Position numbers and translations under genes: made by a program. Positions 5,378 through 12,567 of a stretch of 12,567 bases of DNA are shown here, piece by piece. Within the stretch, counting starts at the first letter, position 1; each line of letters starts with the position of its first letter. The notes under the pieces are model-generated. The model did not search any database, had not been told where the DNA came from, and saw nothing but the letters and a program-made list of their open reading frames with translations. This stretch comes from CAZTEB01 sp964612735 (lineage in GTDB: Bacteria; Patescibacteriota; Microgenomatia; UBA1400; PJMF01), in contig CAZTEB010000026.1 in assembly GCA_964612735.1 (NCBI GenBank), positions 1-12,567 of the forward strand, read 5' to 3'.

Positions 5378-8300
5378 ATGACTGCTCAGAACTACTACCG
5401 GTCATTTTCAAGACACTCTCGAGTGATATCACGTCGACTCATCAAACGACTCGAAGGTCACTACTTTTCTCCTCGGCTTACTCTTGCTCAAGGTCAGTTC
5501 ATGGCTATTACCTTCATGACGGCGGGCATCGTGGTGGGTAGCTATCTGACATTATCTGAGGTATTGCTACCTAAAATCTTTGCAGCCACCTCACCTTGGA
5601 CTCAGACAGACTGGAGTGGGGGAACAGCCAGTGGAACTGTTGACAGCGACGTCACTACTTACGAGAGTGAGACTAATGTAAACACTGGATCAGCGGGTCA
5701 GATCACTATTGATGTCAAGGATGATTGGTACAACGAAAGTTGGCAGTTTCGTCGCAAGCTAACCATAGATAATACTACGGATACACTGGGCGTGACCTCA
5801 GAAGAACTGACTGACTTTCCAGTGTTAGTGACGTTGGATAGCGATCGCGTCGATTACAGTGAGACTCAAGATGCTGGTCAAGACATTCGTTTCACCGATA
5901 GCGACGGCACTACTTTACTTGACTATGAGATAGACACATGGAATGAAAGTGGAGATTCCACAGTGTGGGTTCGCGTTCCCACTGTTGATGAGGATGACGA
6001 TACCGACTTTATCTATGTGTACTACGGCAACAGCGAAGCTGATGACGATCAAGATGCTGAGAATGTTTGGGACAGCAACTACAAGCTAGTTACACACATG
6101 AGTGAGAGCAGCGGGACTGTTTCAGACTCTACGAGCAATGACAACGAACTCACTCGAAACAATGCTACTGGATTTTCTTCGGGCCAAATTGGTGCCACCC
6201 AAGATTTTAATGGTTCAAATGCCTACTTCACATGTCCTGCTAATAACTTTACTTCTACGCCGCCGGTCACTATGGAAGCTTGGGCGTACTTTGACACCAA
6301 CCAGAGTGGTAGTGACTATGACTATGTGTTCCAAGGAAGTGGATACACGAGTGACATGTTCTTGATAGCCCGAACGAACTCGGGTGGTTTTTACTACATT
6401 GATGCCAGCGCTGTTCGAACTGGTCCTGCGCTGCCAACCGCAGAGTGGATTCAGATTACGATCGTGTTCAACACTAGTACAGACTATGTCGACCTTTACT
6501 ACAATGGTGAAGAAGTAGCAGTAGCTCAAAATACCCAAGTGGTGCCTCCTAACACCAACTGTTCAATTGGTCGGTATACGGGAGCCAGTCACTACATGGA
6601 CGGTAAAATTGACGAAATTCGTTGGTCGTCTGTGGCGAGAAGTGCGGCTTGGATCAAGGCAAATTACCTAACTCAGACTGACGCTTTTCTGACCTATGGT
6701 AGTGAGGAGAGTCGATACCAGAGTACTGCTACCATGCTTTCTAATATTTATGATGCAGGAGCGGGTGGAAGCTTTTGGGGTACGCTCAGTTTTAGTACTG
6801 CTGGTAGTGGTACGACTACGATTAAAGTGAGAACTGGTGACAGCGATGATCTGTCTGATGCGACTGATTTCTCATCCTGCAGTGGCGTTGCTGACTCGAC
6901 TGACTTGAGTGCCACGGACTGCGTTACTGATGGTGAGCGCTATGTTCAGTATCAGGCGACATTTGCTGTAAGTGGCGCTAATACCCCAGCGCTTGAAGAT
7001 ATTTCGATAGCTTTCTCGGCCTATGACAACACTGCGCCAACCACCAATGCTTCTTCAATCGTGATGGCTACAGCTTCATCGGGGGGGAGAGGAGTGACTG
7101 CTGAGGCCTATAACAATGCTACCCAACCACATTTTTCCTGGACTGCTGGTGCTGATAATGAAGGTGGCTCAGGTCTTAAGGGGTATTGTGTATACCTGGG
7201 AACGACGTCAGACACAGATCCCGGAACTTCAGGTGGTTTATTGACCAACTCACCAGTTAGTACTACTGGTACCACCTGCGGCTTTATTATTTCTGGGACG
7301 ACGTTAGATTTAACAGCCGGGAGTTATCTATCGTCTTCGTTGAGCTCAGGCAGTACTTACTATGTGTACATTAAAGCGATTGATCAGGCGAATAATCTTT
7401 TTGGATCAAGTACGAGTTTCACTTTTGAACACGATAGTACCTCACCCACTAACGTTTCATATATTTCTACACCTGGTAGCACGTTCTCCAATGTTGTCGA
7501 CATGAGCTTCACTTGGCCGACTGCTGGCGGTTCTAGTGCTTCTGACAGCCACTCAGGCATCTTGGGTGTTCAATACCAGATCAATGATACTGAGGGGACT
7601 TGGAAAGGAACTTCGACAGATTCAACTTGTGGTCAAGACTACATTCCACTTGCTTCGGGTTCCTACACTCTCACTGAAGATGACGACAGCGCTAGTATAG
7701 CGGTGGGCAACAATGTGGTGTATTTCAGAGTGATCGATACAGCTTGTAATACTTCTACAGTAGCCACCTACCGCACAGGAAACTTGGCCTACGGAGGAGC
7801 AGCGCCAAGCTTCGAGACGAGTTGCTCGGCCGCCGGTGGCGTGACTGTAACGCCAAGTAGCTCAGAGACAAATTCATTCGCTCTGAGCTGGGAGGCTGCC
7901 AACCCAGCTGATGGTCAAGAAGTGGAGAAGTACTACTACATGGTAAACACTTCGCCGCCATCATCACTCTCGACTATAACTTCTAATACTGCTACCTATT
8001 TAGACAATGGCACGACCAGGACCGTCACAGCAGATTCGCTCTCTGGAGCTGTCAAAGGTTCTAACACTGTCTACGTCGTAGCGGTCGACGACGACGATAA
8101 CTACTCAGCCTCAAACTGTCTCAAGGGCACCTTTACGCTTGATTCTGATCTACCAGATCCACCTAAGAATCTAGCCGTCTCTGACTCGTCTATTAAGTCT
8201 TCAGAGCTGTGGCGTGCTTCGCTTGGGTGGGATGTACCTGACTACACGGGTACAGGCGAGTTGACTTATCAAATTCAACGCTCAAGTGATGCCGAGACTT

Positions 8301-9700
8301 GGACTACGGTGACAACTACTGCGGGTACTTCGTACATCGACACAGTCAGCGATTCTTCTCTATATTACTGGCGAGTGGCTACCTACGACTCTAGTTCAGA
8401 ATCTGAGGCTGCTCCCAGCTACGCTAATGCTGTCAGCATGATTCCAAAGGGTACCTATGATACCGCACCTACCTTAAGCTCTGGTCCAACTGTCTCTACC
8501 ATCACTACTAAGAAAGCCACTGTCTCGTGGAGCACGAGCAGGGCAGCCGATACAAAAATTTCGTATGGCACCAGCTCTGGCTCATACTTTGATGAAGAGC
8601 CCAGTAAATCTGATCAGGTGACTGACCACAGTATTCAGCTTACCAACCTGACTCCGGGTACCACGTACTACTACAAGGCAAAGTGGACAGATGAAGACGG
8701 AAACACCGGTAGCTCGGTAGAGAAGACGTTTACCACTAGCCCTGCTCCAAGCATTAAGGACGTTTCTGTCAGTAGTGTCGGTATCAACACAGCACTGATT
8801 ACCTTTACCGCAACTGGAGCGGACAGCGTCAAGATGTACTACGGCACCTCGACTAATTTTGGAGGCTTAAGTACAGTTTCCACCAGCACTTCTGAATCAA
8901 CGTACACTGTCCAGCTTACTGGCTTAGAAGATGGCACTAAGTATTACTATAAACTCAATGGTTTAGATACCGAGGGAGATGAGTACGAGGGTACTACGCT
9001 TGACTTTGTGACCCTACCCAGGCCTGAGATCTCCAATGTGCGCGTTCAGCAGCTGCGAGGCACTGCGCAGTCTACGGTACTGGTGACCTGGCAAAGCAAC
9101 ACTGACATTAGTAGCATTATTACCTACTACCCTGAGGGGAACTCGGCTGCAGCAAAAGACGAAGTTAATGTCACTCTCAAGACCGGCACTCATCAAATGA
9201 TCATTCGCGGTCTTCAGCCACAGACGGTGTACAACATGGTGGTTCGAGGTCGAGACGCTATTGGCAACGAAGCAGTTTCAGATATCCAGCGACTCACTAC
9301 GGCATCTGATACAAGACCTCCTGTTATTCGCAACTTGAAAATCAGTGGTTCAAATAATCCCACTAGCGCTGGCGCCGGTCAAGATGTTCAGTCACAATTA
9401 GTCGTGTCATGGAACACTGATGAGCCTTCTACGAGTCAGATCGAGTTTGGTGAGGGCACTGGTGACAGTTATTCCCAGAGTACTCAAGAAGATCAAAATC
9501 TGACAGTGAATCACTTGGTGGTAGTTACGGGCCTAACACCTTCCAAGGTGTATCACCTGCGAGCTATCTCGAATGACTCAGCAAGTAACACCGCTCGTTC
9601 TATCGATACCGTCACCATCACGCCTAAGGCAACTGAGAATGCTTTGGATCTAGTAGTCGGCAACTTAAGTGAGGCATTTAGATTCTTGCGAGGATTATGA
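5378..9700 (+). CDS. giant surface protein: DUF2341, LamG-like lectin, Ig/FN3 stalk
   Basis: Predicted membrane-anchored extracellular protein of 1440 residues, a candidate adhesin. The frame opens at a TTG at 5345, but the ATG at 5378 gives a natural N-terminus. Order: basic cytoplasmic head (1-40, rich in Arg/Lys), hydrophobic segment (41-64), LLPKIFAATSP, then SPWTQTDWSGG (72-82). DUF2341 spans about 117-235 (SWQFRRKLTIDN through FIYVYYGNSE). A LamG/concanavalin-like jelly-roll spans about 238-440 (KLVTHMSESSG, FNGSNAYFTCP, ending GKIDEIRWSSVARSAAWIKA). A linker domain follows (442-550), then three Ig-like modules with scattered cysteines (about 552-685, 689-812, 813-925), and five fibronectin-type modules (926-1020, 1029-1122, 1123-1215, 1215-1311, 1313-1418) with recurring LTPGTTYYYK-type strands. 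The C-terminus (1419-1440) is a short amphipathic tail; I see no LPXTG, second membrane segment or sorting domain. The composition is rich in Ser, Thr, Asp and Gly, as in secreted proteins. It is followed by a paralogue at a TGATG junction. Ligand unknown; attachment to a host cell is a guess from lifestyle. Confidence 0.95.
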   Translation: MTAQNYYRSFSRHSRVISRRLIKRLEGHYFSPRLTLAQGQFMAITFMTAGIVVGSYLTLSEVLLPKIFAATSPWTQTDWSGGTASGTVDSDVTTYESETNVNTGSAGQITIDVKDDWYNESWQFRRKLTIDNTTDTLGVTSEELTDFPVLVTLDSDRVDYSETQDAGQDIRFTDSDGTTLLDYEIDTWNESGDSTVWVRVPTVDEDDDTDFIYVYYGNSEADDDQDAENVWDSNYKLVTHMSESSGTVSDSTSNDNELTRNNATGFSSGQIGATQDFNGSNAYFTCPANNFTSTPPVTMEAWAYFDTNQSGSDYDYVFQGSGYTSDMFLIARTNSGGFYYIDASAVRTGPALPTAEWIQITIVFNTSTDYVDLYYNGEEVAVAQNTQVVPPNTNCSIGRYTGASHYMDGKIDEIRWSSVARSAAWIKANYLTQTDAFLTYGSEESRYQSTATMLSNIYDAGAGGSFWGTLSFSTAGSGTTTIKVRTGDSDDLSDATDFSSCSGVADSTDLSATDCVTDGERYVQYQATFAVSGANTPALEDISIAFSAYDNTAPTTNASSIVMATASSGGRGVTAEAYNNATQPHFSWTAGADNEGGSGLKGYCVYLGTTSDTDPGTSGGLLTNSPVSTTGTTCGFIISGTTLDLTAGSYLSSSLSSGSTYYVYIKAIDQANNLFGSSTSFTFEHDSTSPTNVSYISTPGSTFSNVVDMSFTWPTAGGSSASDSHSGILGVQYQINDTEGTWKGTSTDSTCGQDYIPLASGSYTLTEDDDSASIAVGNNVVYFRVIDTACNTSTVATYRTGNLAYGGAAPSFETSCSAAGGVTVTPSSSETNSFALSWEAANPADGQEVEKYYYMVNTSPPSSLSTITSNTATYLDNGTTRTVTADSLSGAVKGSNTVYVVAVDDDDNYSASNCLKGTFTLDSDLPDPPKNLAVSDSSIKSSELWRASLGWDVPDYTGTGELTYQIQRSSDAETWTTVTTTAGTSYIDTVSDSSLYYWRVATYDSSSESEAAPSYANAVSMIPKGTYDTAPTLSSGPTVSTITTKKATVSWSTSRAADTKISYGTSSGSYFDEEPSKSDQVTDHSIQLTNLTPGTTYYYKAKWTDEDGNTGSSVEKTFTTSPAPSIKDVSVSSVGINTALITFTATGADSVKMYYGTSTNFGGLSTVSTSTSESTYTVQLTGLEDGTKYYYKLNGLDTEGDEYEGTTLDFVTLPRPEISNVRVQQLRGTAQSTVLVTWQSNTDISSIITYYPEGNSAAAKDEVNVTLKTGTHQMIIRGLQPQTVYNMVVRGRDAIGNEAVSDIQRLTTASDTRPPVIRNLKISGSNNPTSAGAGQDVQSQLVVSWNTDEPSTSQIEFGEGTGDSYSQSTQEDQNLTVNHLVVVTGLTPSKVYHLRAISNDSASNTARSIDTVTITPKATENALDLVVGNLSEAFRFLRGL
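5588..5635 (+). repeat. 48-nt perfect repeat, copy 1 (with 9952-9999)
   Basis: It encodes the TSPWTQTDWSGGTASG junction after the membrane segment. It is identical to 9952-9999, although flanking DNA on both sides differs at most third positions. Confidence 0.9.
6701..8239 (+). repeat. duplicated stalk segment, copy 1
   Basis: Aligns with 11029-12567 at an offset of 4328 at both ends, with a compensating one-codon gap inside (offset 4325 near 7046, back to 4328 from 7424). It contains perfect blocks of 47 nt (7424-7470 = 11752-11798) and 53 nt (8123-8175 = 12451-12503), separated by stretches where nearly every difference is synonymous. Confidence 0.9.
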
Positions 9701-12567
9701 TGAGGAGTATGAAGCAGCTTTATTACCAGATGAGGAAAATGATCTCTAGTCGGGTAGTTGGTGGAGTAGCATTAGGTGTGGCAGTTGCAGTTGGCGCCAA
9801 GCTGATTAGCGCTCTACGCCATCGCTACCTCCAGCCACGTTTTAACTTTATTCAAGTTCAGGCAGTGAGTGCCTTCGTGATGTCAGCCGGTATGGTGGTG
9901 GGTGTGTACTTCTTAGCTAACAATGTGCTGCTTCCCAAGATCTTTGCTTCGACCTCACCTTGGACTCAGACAGACTGGAGTGGGGGAACAGCCAGTGGAG
10001 CGGTGACCGGTACAGTGACGACATATGTATCAGGTTCAGATGTAGATGTTAGCACTGCTGGTCAGATCACCATAGCTCAAACTGATGGTTGGGTAGAAGC
10101 ATACGATAGTTGGGGAAAGCGCAAAGAAGTAACGGTCACGAACAGCGGCGATGAATTGACAAATTATCAGGTAAGGCTCGAAGTAGCCTATGACTCAGAT
10201 ATGCAAGCTGACTTTGATGACCTGCGGTTTTCAAATGACTCGGGCACAGCACTCGACTACTGGCTCCAGACGTACACCGAAAGCGACAGTGCTGTCGTGT
10301 GGGTGGAAGTCGACACCTTGGTAGCCAGCGATGACACTACTATCTATATGTACTACGCCAACAGCGGTGCAAGTAGTGATTCTGATGGCGAAGACACCTT
10401 CGTGCTCTTTGATGACTTTAATGACGGCACGATAGACACAGACAAATGGACTGAGGTCGATGGTGGAACTGGTAATGAAATCACTGAAGCAGACGGCAAG
10501 CTCAAGTTTACTAGAACTACCAATGATGCTTGGGATAAAACTGTATACTCTAACGTTTCATACGAAAGATCAGATCTATCATTTGAAATGGACTACACCT
10601 GGGAAAGTAACAACAATGCTCACGATGCTCTGATGTTTGGCTGGAAGGATAATAGTGGTGGGTATAGTTACACCAACTTGGTATACGCCTACTACACCAA
10701 TGGTAACCCTGGTTTGGGCACTACCGCTAATCAGCAGGTATATGAGGATGGTAGTAATAGAGGAACCAAGCCGCCTCACGTCTGGATTTCACAGCTTGAT
10801 GGTGGTGGCGGAGAAGAGTACGTTGCCCGAGTGCGTATGAAATCTGGTGGCGGTGCATACTATGAATACAGCACAGATGAGGGGGAGACATTTAGCACGG
10901 CCTATGACTCAAGTTACTCCACAGAGAGCAATCTTCGACCAGGCTGGGCCTTTTACTCTGGTATCCATCACTTTGATAACGCACGTGTTCGTCAGTGGGT
11001 GAGCTCTGAGCCAAGCTCGTCGTTTGGATCGGAGGAGTCACTCTACGCAGAGACGGCTACGCTAACCTCCAACATCTTTGACGCTGAGTTTGCAGCCGAC
11101 TGGGGAGCTCTGACTTTCTCAACTAGTGGTACTGGGACCGTGACGGTTAAGGTTCGCTCTGACTCAAGTTCCGACATGTCTGGCGCTACGGCTTGGGGTT
11201 CATGCTCGAGCATCGCGACTACTACAGACCTAACGGGCACCGACTGTGTTAGTGATAGTGATCAATATCTTCAGTATCAAGTGACTCTCGAGCCCTCTGG
11301 TGCCAACACGCCAGTGTTCGAAGACATTAGTGTCGTTTTCACTGCTTCAGACCAAGTGGCTCCCACTACCAATGCTTCTTCTACCACTATGGCCACTGCA
11401 GCCTCGGGTGGAAGGTCAGTGGCGGATGAAGGCTATAACAATGCGACTCAACCATACTTCTCCTGGACAGCTGGCGCAGATAACGAAGGTGGCAATGGCC
11501 TCAAGGGGTACTGTATGTACCTGGGGACTGATGATGAAGCTGATCCAAGCACCAGTGGCGGACTTCTTCAAAACTCACCTGTCTCGACGACTGGATCCAC
11601 TTGCGGTTTTATAGTATCGGGAACCTCGATAGACCTCTCTGACGGCAGTTATCTCTCGTCGGCGCTGAGTTCGGGAACGACCTACTATGTTCATCTCAAA
11701 GCTATTGATGCTGCCAACAATGTGTACTCAGATTCAGCTGAAACATTCAGCTTTGAACACGATAGTACCTCACCCACTAACGTTTCATATATTTCTACGC
11801 CAGGTAGCACCTTCTCAAACGTAGTAGACATGAGCTTCACTTGGCCGACTGCTGGCGGCTCTAGTGCTTCTGACAGTCACTCGGGCATCTTGGGTGTTCA
11901 ATACCAGATCAATGATACTGAGGGTGTCTGGAAGGGTACCTCAACGGACTCAACTTGTGGCCAAGACTACATCCCGCTTGCTTCGGGCTCTTATACTCTC
12001 ACTGAAGATGATGATAGCGCCAGCATTGAAGTTGGTAACAACATCGTGTACTTCAGAGTGATTGACACAGCCTGTAACACTTCTACGGTTGCAAGCTACC
12101 GCACAGGTAACTTGGCGTATGGGGGAGCGGCTCCTAGTTTTGAAACCAGCTGTTCTGCAGCGGGTGGCGTAACGGTGACGCCTGGCAGTTCTGAAACAAA
12201 CTCGTTCGCCTTGAGCTGGGAGACGGCTTCACCGGCAGATGGCCAAGAAGTTACTGACTACTACTATATGGTAAACACCTCGCCACCATCATCACTTTCA
12301 ACCATCACTTCCAATACCGCCACGTATCTTGACAATGACACTGCTACTTCGGTGACGGCTGACTCTCTAGCGGGGGCTGTTAAGGGCTCTAACACTGTCT
12401 ACGTTGTAGCAGTCGACGACGATGATAACTACTCAGCTTCCAATTGTCTAAAGGGCACCTTTACGCTTGATTCTGATCTACCAGATCCACCTAAGAATCT
12501 AGCTGTTTCCGACTCTTCTATCAAAGCCTCAGAGTTATGGCGCGCTTCACTTGGTTGGGATGTGCCA
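9700..12567 (+). CDS. giant surface protein paralogue (3' end outside window)
   Basis: Partial: 956 codons, open to the window edge. ATG at 9700 overlaps the upstream TGA by one base (TGATG), with GAGGA at 9690-9694; an ATG at 9697 is also possible. The head is basic with an extra hydrophobic stretch (19-37, VVGGVALGVAVAVGAKLIS) not seen in the upstream copy, then a membrane segment (55-78), LLPKIFASTSP and the same WTQTDWSGG motif. DUF2341 is at about 136-235 (KRKEVTVTNSG to TTIYMYYANSG). The next module (about 237-440, starting FDDFNDGTIDTDKW) is a different concanavalin-like jelly-roll that does not resemble the LamG-like module at the same place upstream. From residue 444 the stalk matches the upstream protein closely, with a single one-codon indel, to the end in the first fibronectin module. 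If it is collinear, about 1.46 kb more should follow. Same predicted localisation; co-translated with its partner. Confidence 0.95.
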   Translation, partial: MRSMKQLYYQMRKMISSRVVGGVALGVAVAVGAKLISALRHRYLQPRFNFIQVQAVSAFVMSAGMVVGVYFLANNVLLPKIFASTSPWTQTDWSGGTASGAVTGTVTTYVSGSDVDVSTAGQITIAQTDGWVEAYDSWGKRKEVTVTNSGDELTNYQVRLEVAYDSDMQADFDDLRFSNDSGTALDYWLQTYTESDSAVVWVEVDTLVASDDTTIYMYYANSGASSDSDGEDTFVLFDDFNDGTIDTDKWTEVDGGTGNEITEADGKLKFTRTTNDAWDKTVYSNVSYERSDLSFEMDYTWESNNNAHDALMFGWKDNSGGYSYTNLVYAYYTNGNPGLGTTANQQVYEDGSNRGTKPPHVWISQLDGGGGEEYVARVRMKSGGGAYYEYSTDEGETFSTAYDSSYSTESNLRPGWAFYSGIHHFDNARVRQWVSSEPSSSFGSEESLYAETATLTSNIFDAEFAADWGALTFSTSGTGTVTVKVRSDSSSDMSGATAWGSCSSIATTTDLTGTDCVSDSDQYLQYQVTLEPSGANTPVFEDISVVFTASDQVAPTTNASSTTMATAASGGRSVADEGYNNATQPYFSWTAGADNEGGNGLKGYCMYLGTDDEADPSTSGGLLQNSPVSTTGSTCGFIVSGTSIDLSDGSYLSSALSSGTTYYVHLKAIDAANNVYSDSAETFSFEHDSTSPTNVSYISTPGSTFSNVVDMSFTWPTAGGSSASDSHSGILGVQYQINDTEGVWKGTSTDSTCGQDYIPLASGSYTLTEDDDSASIEVGNNIVYFRVIDTACNTSTVASYRTGNLAYGGAAPSFETSCSAAGGVTVTPGSSETNSFALSWETASPADGQEVTDYYYMVNTSPPSSLSTITSNTATYLDNDTATSVTADSLAGAVKGSNTVYVVAVDDDDNYSASNCLKGTFTLDSDLPDPPKNLAVSDSSIKASELWRASLGWDVP
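9952..9999 (+). repeat. 48-nt perfect repeat, copy 2 (with 5588-5635)
   Basis: Second copy, in the same reading frame of the downstream paralogue. Confidence 0.9.
11029..12567 (+). repeat. duplicated stalk segment, copy 2 (continues past window)
   Basis: Partner of 6701-8239. It begins just after the swapped lectin module and runs to the window edge, so its true 3' limit is unknown. Confidence 0.9.

Noticed and set aside
6215..6538. Leftward 107-codon frame, and similar frames at 7755-7967, 9014-9196, 10579-10779 and 11043-11240
   Set aside because: These are shadows of the giant genes, whose forward frames carry clear domains and synonymous-biased conservation.
5588..12503. Insertion sequence or phage origin for the direct repeats
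   Set aside because: The repeats lie in frame at matching places in two paralogues and no transposase, integrase or target duplication is visible; gene duplication explains them.

Overview
The window looks like a piece of a Patescibacteria (candidate phyla radiation, CPR) genome. This is an inference from style, not a marker-gene call. The support is two very large N-terminally anchored DUF2341/lectin/fibronectin-type surface proteins that begin, after the membrane segment, with a WTQTDWSGG motif I associate with CPR proteins, a small bacterial RRM protein, weak or absent Shine-Dalgarno sites, and short intergenic spaces. TGA, TAA and TAG all act as stops and tryptophan is TGG, so the recoded-UGA lineages are excluded. 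I see no rRNA, tRNA, CRISPR array, transposase or integrase.

Layout. Bases 1-236 carry a promoter-like -10 and an RNA leader that ends in a well-formed T-box antiterminator/terminator pair. No aminoacyl-tRNA synthetase follows. After about 236 nt with no convincing gene comes a class I methyltransferase (473-1219, +), which meets a family 2 glycosyltransferase (1202-2116, -) tail to tail with an 18-nt overlap. After a 262-nt promoter region lie a small unrecognised ORF (2379-2672, +) and a large multi-spanning GT-C-like membrane protein (2665-4548, +). Next is a single-gene unit with its own extended -10, a 127-nt leader, an RRM/RGG RNA-binding protein (4740-5141, +) and a strong terminator (5180-5211). 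The rest is a tandem pair of giant paralogues: 5378-9700, complete, 1440 residues, and 9700-12567, cut by the window edge after 956 residues. They touch at a TGATG stop/start.

How the parts may work together. The methyltransferase, GT2 and GT-C-like protein fit envelope glycan or glycolipid synthesis. The paralogue pair looks like a surface display set: each has a basic N-terminus, a membrane segment, a DUF2341 domain, a carbohydrate-binding-like jelly-roll and a long Ig/fibronectin-like stalk. The jelly-roll differs between the two copies (LamG-like against an unrelated type), while the stalk is nearly the same, with long blocks of perfect DNA identity. The observations most worth checking are this lectin-cassette swap, the orphan T-box, and a helix joining the start of the RRM leader to its ribosome binding site.
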